A stretch of DNA of 64,000 bases from Mesorhizobium sp. LHD-90 (lineage in GTDB: Bacteria > Pseudomonadota > Alphaproteobacteria > Rhizobiales > Rhizobiaceae). How positions within the stretch are numbered: the stretch's first letter is position 1; every line of letters starts with the position of its first letter. The notes below the pieces were generated by a model, which saw only the letters and a program-made list of their open reading frames with translations, was not told the DNA's origin and did no database searches. Both the position numbers and the translations under genes were made by a program. Positions 53,184 to 61,978 of this stretch are shown piece after piece. The stretch spans positions 248,001 through 312,000 of the forward strand of contig NZ_JAVFVV010000004.1 in the NCBI RefSeq assembly GCF_030929505.1, in the 5' to 3' direction.

Positions 53184-55466
53184 TCATCCCGCCTGACGGG
53201 ACTGTTCCGCCAGGGCGGCGATCGCCTCGCGGATCGCCTCGCGCGTGAAGGGCTTCTCGACGACCGGCCTGCGCGCCCGTTCGAGGAAGCGCGCCGCCGA
53301 GCTGCCGAGGGTGTCGCCGGTGACGAAGACAAAGCGGCTCGCTACTTCGGGAGTTTTCTCCCGCGCCCAGTCGAAGAGGGCGGGACCGTCGGTGTTCGGC
53401 ATCCTCAGGTCGCAGAAGACCGCGTCGAAAGCGGTTTCGGTCATGGCCCGCTTGGCGCTGGCGCCGTCCTCCACGGTGGTGACGGCAAATCCCTCGATCT
53501 CGAGGAACACGGCGACCATTTCGGCGACATCCGGTTCGTCGTCGACGACCAGCGCGGTGCGGCCGACGCCGCCCTTCGGGAATTGCGCCTGGCTTCCCTC
53601 CGGCTCGGTTCCAGTGCAGATCTCGACGGGCAAGCGCAAGCGGAAATGCGCGCCGTCCGCGCTGTCGAGCAATTCCAACTGCCCATTGTGGGCATGCACC
53701 ACGCCCAGTGAAAAAGCCAGGCCGATGCCGGTGCCCACGCCCAGTGGCTTGGTGGTGAAGAACGGATCGAAGATGCGGCTGCGGATCTCCTGCGGCACGC
53801 CGGGCCCGTTGTCGGAGATCGATATCTCGACGCCGTTGCCGACACGCGCCGTTTCGATGACGATACGCCGCGGCTCCGGTATTTCCTGCAGCGCCTGCTG
53901 GGCGTTGACGATCAGGTTGTAGAGAACCTGATGCATCTGGTCGGGATCGACTTCGAGGGAGGGCAGGCCTTCGGCGAGCCGACTGGTGACCTCGACGCCG
54001 GCGGTTCGCAAGCCGTAGCTGGCGATATCCAGCGCGGCGCGGATCAGGTCGTTTACGTTGATGCTGCGGCGTTCGGGGTGGCGCTCGCGCGCCATGGCGA
54101 GGAAGGTCTGGACGATGCGGGCGCAGCGGTCGGCGGCGCGCCTGATCTTGCCGGCGCGGTCCGCATGCGCCGTGCCGGTCAGTTCCTCCTCGAGCATGAG
54201 CGCCTGGCCGACCACCACCGCCAGCGGGTTGTTGAGCTCGTGCGAGACGCCGGCGAGCAGCGAACCCAGCGCGTTGAGCCGTTCGCTCTGGGCAAGCGCC
54301 TCGCGCGAGCGTGCGAGTTCGGCCTCGGCCGCCCTCGTTGCCGTCAGGTCGAGGATGCTGCCGACGATCACCGGCTGTCCGTCCATCTCGATATGGCGCC
54401 AGCTCAGCGAGGCCGGGAAAACCGATCCGTCGAGGCGCCGGAACTGCGCCTCGATTCCGTCGGCGCGGGGCAATTCGCGCGACATGGCGTTGATACGCCG
54501 GTACTCGTCGCGGCCGGCGAACCAGCGGTGCTGCAGGAAACGTTCCTCGTCGTCGGGACCGACGCCCATCATGTCGCGGAAGGCTGGATTGGCGATGATC
54601 AGTTGGTTGTGCGGATCGATGAAGACGACCGGCACCGGGTGATGATGGGTCACTTCGCGAAAGCGGCGCTCGCTGTCGGCCAGCCGCTCGGCCGCGCGCT
54701 TCTGCTCGGTGATGTCGATGTCGAAGCCGCCGATGCGCGCCTGCTGCTGGTCTGCCCACTGGACCGGGAAACGAACCACCAGGCTCCATGCGTAGTCGAC
54801 CGCATTGCTGAGAAACTCCTCGACCGCGACGGGCTGGCCGGTCGACAGCACCCGCCGGTCGTTCTCCGCGATCATCCCGGCTTCCTCCTCACCGAAGATG
54901 TCGGCGGCCGACAGTCCGATCGCCTCCTCGGCCGGACGGCCGAAGACCTTTGTCATCTCCGGATTGGCCATCACGTAGCGGCCGTCCGTGTCCTTCAGGT
55001 ACATGCCGATCGGGGCATGCTTCATGAAGGCAGCGAACCGCGCCTGGGTGGCGCGCAGGGCGGCGTCGGCGGCATAACGCTCCGAAAGGTCGCGCAGGCT
55101 GGCGGTGAAGAAACGCCGGCTGCCGTTCCATGCCTCGGTGATGGCAAGCTCGACCGGGAATTCCGACCCGTCGGCGCGCATCGCGGTCTGTTCGATGCGG
55201 CGGCCGAGCAGACCTGGCGCGCCCCCGGCGAGATAGGCTGCGTGGCCGGTCGAATTCGCGTTGCGCAGACGCGGCGAAATGATGAGTTCGGAAATCTCCC
55301 TGCCCATGGCCTGCGCCCGCGAATAACCGAAGGTCGCTTCGGCTGCCGGGTTGAACTCCACGACGTGGCCGTTTTCGTCGATGACGATGATGCAGTCGAG
55401 AGAAGAACGGATCACCGAGGCGAGGATCGCGTCGGCGGAATCGGCGGTGGAGTCGAATTGCTGCAA
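53184..55466 (-). CDS. Hybrid PAS histidine kinase with C-terminal receiver
   Basis: A 760-residue soluble kinase. Three PAS domains (about 15-130, 140-260, 265-385) precede the HisKA box AGVSHELNNPLAV, the N-box LIVNAQQAL, DNGPGVP, TTKPLGVGTGIGLA, and a receiver from about 635 (LVVDDEPDVAEM, phospho-Asp in FCDLRMPNTDG, Lys in VVEKPF). No membrane segment is visible, so it senses an internal signal. TTG start at 55466 with GGAGGAG 7 bp before it. Upstream of the OmpR-type regulator on the same strand; the two likely form one system. Confidence 0.9.
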   Translation of the reverse strand: MQQFDSTADSADAILASVIRSSLDCIIVIDENGHVVEFNPAAEATFGYSRAQAMGREISELIISPRLRNANSTGHAAYLAGGAPGLLGRRIEQTAMRADGSEFPVELAITEAWNGSRRFFTASLRDLSERYAADAALRATQARFAAFMKHAPIGMYLKDTDGRYVMANPEMTKVFGRPAEEAIGLSAADIFGEEEAGMIAENDRRVLSTGQPVAVEEFLSNAVDYAWSLVVRFPVQWADQQQARIGGFDIDITEQKRAAERLADSERRFREVTHHHPVPVVFIDPHNQLIIANPAFRDMMGVGPDDEERFLQHRWFAGRDEYRRINAMSRELPRADGIEAQFRRLDGSVFPASLSWRHIEMDGQPVIVGSILDLTATRAAEAELARSREALAQSERLNALGSLLAGVSHELNNPLAVVVGQALMLEEELTGTAHADRAGKIRRAADRCARIVQTFLAMARERHPERRSINVNDLIRAALDIASYGLRTAGVEVTSRLAEGLPSLEVDPDQMHQVLYNLIVNAQQALQEIPEPRRIVIETARVGNGVEISISDNGPGVPQEIRSRIFDPFFTTKPLGVGTGIGLAFSLGVVHAHNGQLELLDSADGAHFRLRLPVEICTGTEPEGSQAQFPKGGVGRTALVVDDEPDVAEMVAVFLEIEGFAVTTVEDGASAKRAMTETAFDAVFCDLRMPNTDGPALFDWAREKTPEVASRFVFVTGDTLGSSAARFLERARRPVVEKPFTREAIREAIAALAEQSRQAG

Positions 55467-55665
55467 AACCGGGCTCCTCCCTCCGCTGCGCTCGAAGCCG
55501 GGATGTCTTCGAAGCTCCGTGCCGTCACGAGTCGACGCCTAACTGGCACAAATGTGCCCGCCTCGCAAAATTCCCGTGAGGCGATCGTCGTTGGCAGTCT
55601 ACCCCGGACGGGTTTCAGCCAAAAGGGTGCCGCACCTTGCCCGCAGCGACCGCTTGCGATAACTG

Positions 55666-55678
55666 GAGTATGATACTC
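55666..55678. promoter_or_regulatory. Palindrome in the promoter region of the iron-uptake unit
   Basis: GAGTAT-G-ATACTC is a perfect 13-bp palindrome 19 bp before the DUF2218 start, in the most AT-rich spot of the 224-bp divergent region with the kinase gene. TATGAT inside it could be a -10 box. A metal- or iron-responsive repressor site is plausible, but the motif does not match the RirA or Irr consensus I know. Confidence 0.4.
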
Positions 55679-55696
55679 ATGTAAAAAGAGGTGGTC

Positions 55697-55981
55697 ATGC
55701 TCACCGCGACCGCGCGCTGCCAAACCCCGCACGCCGACAAGTACATCCAGCAGCTCTGCAAACATTTCGGCCACAAGATCGAGGCCAGCTATGCCGACGG
55801 GCACGGCGAATGCCGTTTTTCCTGCGGCACGGCAAAAATGGACGCCGACACCGAAAACCTCGACATCGAGGTGGAGGCGGCCGATGCGGAGGGGCTGAAG
55901 GACACCAAGCACGTCATCGAATCGCACCTCATCCGCTTCGCCTTCCGCGAGAACCTCCAGCCGCTCGCCTGGCAGGGCTGA
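55697..55981 (+). CDS. DUF2218 family protein
   Basis: A 94-residue protein with the DUF2218 pattern: MLTATARCQTPHADKYIQQLCKHFGHKI, then GECRFSCGTAKMDAD and IESHLIRFAFRENLQPLAW. Such proteins commonly sit in siderophore transport operons and are thought to help iron release or handling, without proven function. ATG at 55697 with AGAGG upstream is preferred to GTG 55691. Its stop overlaps the start of the siderophore binding protein gene. Confidence 0.82.
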   Translation: MLTATARCQTPHADKYIQQLCKHFGHKIEASYADGHGECRFSCGTAKMDADTENLDIEVEAADAEGLKDTKHVIESHLIRFAFRENLQPLAWQG

Positions 55982-56913
55982 TGCCGATGCGGTCGTTCGG
56001 ATGGCTGCCCGCCGGCTGGGCGCGGGCCGGGCTCGTCCTGGCGGCGATGGCGCTGATGACCGCCGGCGCAATGGCTGCCGAGATCGACACTGCACGGGGC
56101 AAGGTGACTGTCGACACGCCGCCGCGAAGGCTCGCGGTGTTCGACATCGCCGCCATCGATACGCTGGACAGTCTTGGCGTGAAGATCGCTGGCGTCCCGG
56201 AAAAACTCTACGTGCCGGAACTCGACCGGCTGAAGGAGGGCGCGGAGGCCGTCGGCACGATTTTCGACCCCGATCTCGAGGCGTTGAGCGCCCTGGCGCC
56301 GGATCTCATCATCGTCGGCGGGCGCTCTTCGCCGCAACTGGAAGCCGCCGCTAGAGTCGCGCCGACTATCGACATGACCATTCAGGGCGACGATCTCATC
56401 GCCGAGGCGAAGGCGCGGCTCGCCGCCTATGGCGCGCTGGCGGGCAAGGAGACCGAAGCGGCAAGACTGGCGGACGAGCTGGACGCCGCGGTAGCCAGGA
56501 CCCGCGCGGCGGCCGAGGGAAAAGGCAAGGCGCTGATCCTGATGACCAGCGGTCCGAAAGTGACCGCCTATGGCGAAGACTCCCGCTTCGGCTGGGTGCA
56601 CGAGGCGCTCGACATCCCTCCGGCGGTGACGGACGTCGAGGCTGCGACGCATGGCGAGGCGGTGTCCTTCGAATTCATCCGCGACGCCAATCCCGACTGG
56701 CTGATCGTCGTCGACCGCGCGGCGGCGATCGGTTCGGGCGAGGCCAACGCCAAGGCGACGCTCGACAACGAACTGGTCGCCGAAACCACGGCGTGGAAGA
56801 ACGGAGATGTGGTCTACCTGCCGGCCGCCGACTTCTACATCGCGGCAGGCGGCATCGGCGCGACGACGCGTGTGCTGGAGACGCTTCGAGCCGCCTTTTC
56901 GAAGCCGCAATGA
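55981..56913 (+). CDS. Siderophore ABC substrate-binding protein (FatB/CeuE type)
   Basis: A 310-residue periplasmic binding protein of the helical-backbone (type III) class. The signal peptide (LVLAAMALMTAGAMAA) precedes EIDTARGKVTVDTPPRRLAVFDIAAIDTLDSLGV. Motifs APDLIIVGGRSS and ANPDWLIVVDR are typical of FatB, CeuE and YclQ, which bind ferric petrobactin, anguibactin or tetradentate catecholates. ATG 55981 or 55987. Stop overlaps the permease start. Confidence 0.87.
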   Translation: MPMRSFGWLPAGWARAGLVLAAMALMTAGAMAAEIDTARGKVTVDTPPRRLAVFDIAAIDTLDSLGVKIAGVPEKLYVPELDRLKEGAEAVGTIFDPDLEALSALAPDLIIVGGRSSPQLEAAARVAPTIDMTIQGDDLIAEAKARLAAYGALAGKETEAARLADELDAAVARTRAAAEGKGKALILMTSGPKVTAYGEDSRFGWVHEALDIPPAVTDVEAATHGEAVSFEFIRDANPDWLIVVDRAAAIGSGEANAKATLDNELVAETTAWKNGDVVYLPAADFYIAAGGIGATTRVLETLRAAFSKPQ

Positions 56914-57890
56914 CGGTTGTTTCCGTTGGTCGTCCGGATGGTGTGCTGAGGGCTGCCGGGCTCGCCGGCCTGCTCGCACTGACCTTGGCCAGCCTGTTCG
57001 TCGGCGTCGGCGCGCTTTCACCCAAAACCCTGTTCTCGGACCCCGAGGCGCTGCGGCTGATGATGGTCAGCCGGCTGCCGCGCACGTTGGCCGCTCTGCT
57101 CGCCGGCAGCGCGCTGGCTATTGCCGGGCTGGTGATGCAGACGCTGGCGCGCAACCGCTTCGTCGAGCCCGCTACGGCGGGCACGGCGCAGTCGGCGGCG
57201 CTCGGCATCCTGCTCGTCACCGTGCTGTGGCCGGAAGCGCCGCTCGGTTGGAAGGCTGCCGTCGCGTCCCTGGCAGCGTTGGCCGGCACGTCGGTCTTCC
57301 TGGCGCTGGTCCACAAACTGCCGCCGACGCAGCCGTTTCTGGTGCCGCTGTTCGGCATCGTCTATGGCAGCGTGGTCGGCGCCGCTGCCACCTTCGCGGC
57401 CTGGCGGCTCGATCTGCTGCAATATCTGGAAATCTGGACCACCGGCGAATTCTCCGGGATCCTGCGCGGCCGCTACGAGCTTTTGTGGATCGCCGGCGCG
57501 CTGGTGGCGCTTGCCTGGTGGACCGCCGACCGCCTGACGATCCTGTCGCTCGGCCGCGACGTCGGCGTCGGGCTCGGTCTGAACTACGCGGCGGTGCTGC
57601 GGCTGGGGCTGGTCATCGTCTCGGCCGTCACCGCGCTGACGGTTGTCGTGGTCGGCATCATACCCTTCGTCGGGCTGGTCGCCCCGAACCTGATCTCGCG
57701 TTTTGCCGGCGAGAACCTGCGTCACACCTTGCCGTGGGTGGCGGGTACAGGCGCCGCGCTGGTGCTTTCCTGCGACATCATCGGACGGCTGATCCGCTTT
57801 CCCTACGAGATTCCAGTGGGAACGGTGCTCGGCGTCGTCGGTGCGGCGCTGTTCCTCGCCCTGTTGTTTGTCCGGCGCGCCGATGGCTGA
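56910..57890 (+). CDS. Siderophore ABC permease (FatD/CeuB type)
   Basis: A 326-residue FecCD-type permease with about nine membrane segments: SRLPRTLAALLAGSALAIAGLVMQTLARNRFVEPAT, GEFSGILRGRYELLW and IIPFVGLVAPNLISRFAGENLRHTLPW. It starts in the stop of the binding protein gene and overlaps the second permease by 8 bp. Confidence 0.9.
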   Translation: MTVVSVGRPDGVLRAAGLAGLLALTLASLFVGVGALSPKTLFSDPEALRLMMVSRLPRTLAALLAGSALAIAGLVMQTLARNRFVEPATAGTAQSAALGILLVTVLWPEAPLGWKAAVASLAALAGTSVFLALVHKLPPTQPFLVPLFGIVYGSVVGAAATFAAWRLDLLQYLEIWTTGEFSGILRGRYELLWIAGALVALAWWTADRLTILSLGRDVGVGLGLNYAAVLRLGLVIVSAVTALTVVVVGIIPFVGLVAPNLISRFAGENLRHTLPWVAGTGAALVLSCDIIGRLIRFPYEIPVGTVLGVVGAALFLALLFVRRADG

Positions 57891-58857
57891 GGCCGTGACG
57901 TTTCCGGAAGCCGGGCGAGCGAACCGTGGGCTGGCGCTGACGGGTGCCGCGGCGCTGCTCGCCTGCGCCGCCTACATGACGGTCGGCTTGCGTGGCGACC
58001 TCGCGCTGGTGCTGGAATTGCGGGTGACGCGGTTGACGGCGATGGTCGTCGTCGGCGTGGCGGTGGCGGTGTCGACCGTAGTGTTCCAGACCGTCTGCGC
58101 CAACCGCATCGTCACCCCTTCGATCATGGGCCTCGATGCGCTCTACGTGTTCTGCCAGACGGCTCTGGTCTTTTTGCTGAGCGGCTTTGGTTTCGCCGGC
58201 ATAGACCCGCGCCTGCAATTTTTCGGCAATTTTTTTGTCATGACCGGTCTCGCGCTTGCGCTGTTCCTGCCGATGCTCGGCCGGCGCCTCGATCTCGGCC
58301 TGCTGCTGCTGACCGGCGTCGTGCTCGGCGTGCTGTTCCGCTCGCTGTCGGTGCTATTGGCGCGGCTGATCGATCCCAACGCCTTCGCCGTGCTGCAAGG
58401 CGCGGTATTCGCCAGCTTCAGCCGGACCCGGCCGGATCTGCTGCTGGTGGCCGGGCTGATCGCGGCAGCGGGCACGGTGGTAGTCTGGCGGATGCGGCAT
58501 GTTCTCGACGTGATCGCGCTCGGCCAGGACGCGGCGACCGGGCTTGGCGTCGCCTGGCGGCGGACGGCGGCGTGGCTGCTGGTGCTGGTCGCAGCGCTTG
58601 TGGCGGCGGCGACGGCGCTGGTCGGGCCGATGGCGTTTCTCGGCCTGCTGGTCGCCTCGTTGGCCGATCGCATCGCCGGCACCGGCAGGCATGCCGTGCT
58701 GTTGCCGACCGCCGCGTTGGTGGGGGTGGTCGTGTTGGTCGGCGGCCAGACGCTGCTGCAGCACGGGCTGGGCGGCGAGGGCACGCTCGGCATCGTCGTC
58801 GAATTCGTCGGCGGCGTCGTCTTTCTCTCGATGCTTTTTGCAGGGGCGCGGCGGTGA
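57883..58857 (+). CDS. Siderophore ABC permease (FatC/CeuC type)
   Basis: A 324-residue FecCD-type permease, start ATG 57883 within the end of the preceding gene. Motifs TVVFQTVCANRIVTPSIMGLDALYVF, LGVLFRSLSVLLARLIDPNAF and GPMAFLGLLVASLAD. It forms the second half of the channel. Its stop overlaps the GTG of the ATPase gene. Confidence 0.9.
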   Translation: MAEAVTFPEAGRANRGLALTGAAALLACAAYMTVGLRGDLALVLELRVTRLTAMVVVGVAVAVSTVVFQTVCANRIVTPSIMGLDALYVFCQTALVFLLSGFGFAGIDPRLQFFGNFFVMTGLALALFLPMLGRRLDLGLLLLTGVVLGVLFRSLSVLLARLIDPNAFAVLQGAVFASFSRTRPDLLLVAGLIAAAGTVVVWRMRHVLDVIALGQDAATGLGVAWRRTAAWLLVLVAALVAAATALVGPMAFLGLLVASLADRIAGTGRHAVLLPTAALVGVVVLVGGQTLLQHGLGGEGTLGIVVEFVGGVVFLSMLFAGARR

Positions 58858-59612
58858 TCGACATATCCGACGTGTCGCTGACGCTCGGCGGCAGCCTGAT
58901 CCTGGACCATGTCGGGCTGACGCTGCCGAAAGGCGGGGTGACCGCGCTGGTCGGCCCCAACGGCGCCGGCAAATCCAGCCTGCTGTCGCTGATCGCCCGG
59001 CTGCGGCCGCTGCAGACGGGCCGCATCACGGTGGACGGGCTGCCGGTCGACACGACGCCGACGCGCCAACTGGCGAAGGTGATGGCGATCCTGCGCCAGG
59101 ATCCCGGCGTGGCCAGCCGGCTGCGTGTCGCCGAGTTGGTGGGGTTCGGCCGCTTCCCGCACAATGGCGGACGGCTGACGGCGGAGGATCGCCGGATCGT
59201 CGCGGAAACGCTGGAACAATTCGACCTGACCGGATTGGCCTCGCGCTTCATCGACACGCTGTCGGGCGGACAGCGGCAGCGGGCGCTGGTGGCGATGACC
59301 TTCTGCCAGGGCACGGACTACATCCTGCTCGACGAGCCGCTGAACAATCTCGACATGTTCCATGCGCGCGAACTGATGCGGACGCTGCGGGTCATGGCCG
59401 ACGGGCACGGCAAGACGGTGCTAGTGGTGCTGCACGACATCAACCATGCCGCCGCTTATGCCGACCGCATCGTGGCGATGAAAGACGGCCGAATCGCCGC
59501 ATCGGGCGAGACCGCGGCGATCATAAGGCCGGACATTCTGGAAGCGGTGTTCGGCTTCCCGATGCGGGTCGAAACCCTAGCCGGAAGGCTCACGGTGCTG
59601 CACCACGCGTGA
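58854..59612 (+). CDS. Siderophore ABC ATPase (FatE/CeuD type)
   Basis: A 252-residue ATPase: Walker A GPNGAGKSSLL, signature LSGGQRQRALVAM, DEPLNNLDMFHA, switch His in VLHDINHAAAYADR. GTG start at 58854 overlaps the permease stop; the longer open frame from 58572 belongs to no gene. Completes the importer for the ferric siderophore taken up by the TonB-dependent receptor downstream. Confidence 0.9.
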   Translation: MIDISDVSLTLGGSLILDHVGLTLPKGGVTALVGPNGAGKSSLLSLIARLRPLQTGRITVDGLPVDTTPTRQLAKVMAILRQDPGVASRLRVAELVGFGRFPHNGGRLTAEDRRIVAETLEQFDLTGLASRFIDTLSGGQRQRALVAMTFCQGTDYILLDEPLNNLDMFHARELMRTLRVMADGHGKTVLVVLHDINHAAAYADRIVAMKDGRIAASGETAAIIRPDILEAVFGFPMRVETLAGRLTVLHHA

Positions 59613-59663
59613 GCGCGCCCATGAACCGCTTCGCCAAAGAGCGTAGCAGTTCCAATGGCTTGC

Positions 59664-59692
59664 ATAAACTGGATTTTTCTTATCAAGTTTAT
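59664..59692. promoter_or_regulatory. Inverted repeat upstream of the TonB-dependent receptor
   Basis: ATAAACT-N15-AGTTTAT lies in an AT-rich stretch of the 169-bp gap before the receptor gene. It may mark a separate, iron-regulated promoter. No established iron box is matched. Confidence 0.3.
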
Positions 59693-59781
59693 TGCCGCAG
59701 CGCAACCGATGCGTTATGGCAGATGTAGTCGTGTGTTTGACACCGGCCCGTGGGCACTGTCATCAAGGGGAAAATCAGGCG

Positions 59782-61896
59782 ATGTCATCCGATCTTTTGC
59801 GCGTGCTGACGGTCAGCACCGCGATGTCCATTTTTGTCTGCCCGGCGGCCTTTGCGCAGTCGGCTCCCGCGCAAGATGCCGAGGCCGGGGCGGCAGCAAC
59901 CGAGGAGAAGAAGGAGGATGGCGAAACCAGCGCCGACGGCACGACGCAGCTCGATCCCATCGTTCTCGACGTCGGTGCGGGCGCGCCCGCCTCGGCCGGC
60001 ACCAACCTGATCACCATCGGTCCCGAGGAGATCGCCCGCAAGGCCCCGAGGGACCTGCGCGAGCTGTTTTCGGGCGAGCCGCAGATCGCGGTCGGCGGAG
60101 CCATTCCCAGCACGCAGAAGATCTATGTCAACGGCGTCGACGAGAACAATCTGGCGGTGACGGTCGACGGCTCGCGGCAGAACAACAAGGTGTTCCACCA
60201 CAACGGCACCTATCTGGTCGACCCGGCGCTGCTGAAGGCGGTGTCGGTGCAGGCGGGCGTCGCGCCGGCCGATGCCGGTCCCGGCGCGCTTGCCGGCTCG
60301 CTCGGCTTCGAGACCAAGGACGCCGTCGACCTGCTGGAGCCCGGCCGCAATTTCGGAGGCTTCGTCACCGGCATCTGGGACACCAACAGCGAGACCTACA
60401 CGACCGGCCTCGCCGCCTTCGGCCAGAAGGACGGCTTCGAGTTCCTCGGCTACATCAACTATAGCAATGGTGGCAATTTCACCTCTGGCGATGGCGAGGA
60501 GATGCTGGGCACAGGCACGAACCTGCTTAGCGGCCTGGGCAAGATCGCGTACGAAAGCCTCGAAGGTCATCGTTTCGAACTCAGCCACGAGCGGGTGCGC
60601 GACGACGACCTGCGGCCCTATCGCGCCAATGTCTACATCAATCTCGGTAACGAGCCGAAGACCCGCAACTATGACCTGAACCGGCAGAACACGGTCTTCA
60701 CCTACACCGATACCTCGCCGGAGGGCTGGTGGGACCCCAAGATCGTCCTGGCCTACAGCAAGACCGATCTCGAAACGGAAGTGTACAGCCGCCGGGGGCC
60801 GGAAATCTCCGGACCGGCACAAGGCGACACGAGCAGCTTCAACGGCAAGGTCGAGAACCGGTTCACGTTCGATATGGGGAACGTGATAGCGGGCTTCGAC
60901 TTCTTCAACGACAAGGCGAAGCTGGAGTCGCGCTTTCCCGGCTTCTTCGAGTTTGCCGATGAGCGCGCTACCAATGTCGGCCTCTATGCCCAGGCTCGAC
61001 TGGAGCCGTCGGATCGCGCACGCATTTCGTTTGGCGGCCGCGCCGACCACCAGTGGTTTACTGGTGTCGACGATTCCGACTGGACTAATGCCGGCCTGAG
61101 CGGCAACATTTCCGGCGAATACGATATTGTGCCCGAGTTCCTGATGGTGAAGGCCGCGACCTCGCATGTGTGGGGCGGCGTTCCTCTGGCGGAGAACTTT
61201 ATCCAGAACCCGCTCTGGACCTACGGCGACGACGGTCCGGAGCCGGTAACGTCGAACAACTACACGGCCGGTCTGGAGGCGCGCTACAACGGCTTCACGT
61301 TTGAGGCGAACGTGTTTCGCACCGATATCAACGGTGCGCGCCTGCCGTCCTACGGCCCGGCTCCTTATGTTCCCGGTCTCACATCCCTCCGCACGCGGGA
61401 CGTTGCCTCCAAGGGCTGGGAGATCGGTGGGCGCTACGACTGGGATGCGGCCTTCGTCAGCGTGAAATATGCAGACGTCAGCGCGGATGTCCGGTCCGCC
61501 GAAGGCGATGGATACGCCGACTCCGAAGTCGGACGCTATCTGACGACCCCTCTAGGCCAGATCATCATGATCGGCGCCGGCTACACGTTCGAAGATTGGG
61601 GCGTCAGGGTCGGCGGCGACATCGAGATCGCGCTCAAGAACGAGGATGTTTCGTTCCGCCATCCAAGCGATAGCGGGAGCCCGAAGGTAGACTATCTTCC
61701 TGGCTACGAGGTGGTGAACGCCTATCTGGAATGGACGCCGCCTTCCAGGCCGGATTTCACGCTGCGGCTCGACGCCCTCAACATATTCGACGAGAATTAT
61801 ACGGATCGCGCCGCCTACGGCCAGGATTTCGAGGGCGTTGATCCGCATTACGATCCGGGCCGCTCGTTCCGTATGACAGCGACGGCGCGGTTCTGA
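59782..61896 (+). CDS. TonB-dependent outer-membrane receptor
   Basis: A 704-residue receptor. The signal peptide ends AAFAQ; an acidic spacer leads to a TonB-box-like IVLDVGAG and the plug domain (TNLITIGPEEIARKAPRDLRELFSGEPQIAVGG, VYVNGVDENNLAVTVDGSRQNN). The barrel ends in MTATARF with the terminal aromatic expected for outer-membrane insertion. By plug sequence it is related to the heme/hemoglobin-type receptors, but its position beside a FatBCDE-type importer indicates a ferric siderophore ligand. ATG 59782 preferred over the upstream 59692. Confidence 0.88.
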   Translation: MSSDLLRVLTVSTAMSIFVCPAAFAQSAPAQDAEAGAAATEEKKEDGETSADGTTQLDPIVLDVGAGAPASAGTNLITIGPEEIARKAPRDLRELFSGEPQIAVGGAIPSTQKIYVNGVDENNLAVTVDGSRQNNKVFHHNGTYLVDPALLKAVSVQAGVAPADAGPGALAGSLGFETKDAVDLLEPGRNFGGFVTGIWDTNSETYTTGLAAFGQKDGFEFLGYINYSNGGNFTSGDGEEMLGTGTNLLSGLGKIAYESLEGHRFELSHERVRDDDLRPYRANVYINLGNEPKTRNYDLNRQNTVFTYTDTSPEGWWDPKIVLAYSKTDLETEVYSRRGPEISGPAQGDTSSFNGKVENRFTFDMGNVIAGFDFFNDKAKLESRFPGFFEFADERATNVGLYAQARLEPSDRARISFGGRADHQWFTGVDDSDWTNAGLSGNISGEYDIVPEFLMVKAATSHVWGGVPLAENFIQNPLWTYGDDGPEPVTSNNYTAGLEARYNGFTFEANVFRTDINGARLPSYGPAPYVPGLTSLRTRDVASKGWEIGGRYDWDAAFVSVKYADVSADVRSAEGDGYADSEVGRYLTTPLGQIIMIGAGYTFEDWGVRVGGDIEIALKNEDVSFRHPSDSGSPKVDYLPGYEVVNAYLEWTPPSRPDFTLRLDALNIFDENYTDRAAYGQDFEGVDPHYDPGRSFRMTATARF

Positions 61897-61911
61897 GGCA
61901 TCGAAACATAA

Positions 61912-61951
61912 AAGAAAGCCGGCGCGGATGGTGGTCCGCGCCGGCTTTCTT
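61912..61951. terminator. Bidirectional terminator between receptor and asbF
   Basis: A perfect 17-bp stem (AAGAAAGCCGGCGCGGA and its complement) with a 6-nt loop TGGTGG. The stem base gives T-rich tracts on both strands, so it can end both convergent transcripts. Confidence 0.85.
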
Positions 61952-61978
61952 CGCGTTCGTGGACTCGAGCCGTCGGCC

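Noticed and set aside
52330-54789. 819-codon frame suggesting a fused kinase-regulator
   Set aside because: Residues before the regulator start at 53037 are Arg-rich nonsense in a shifted frame of the kinase; the two genes are separate.
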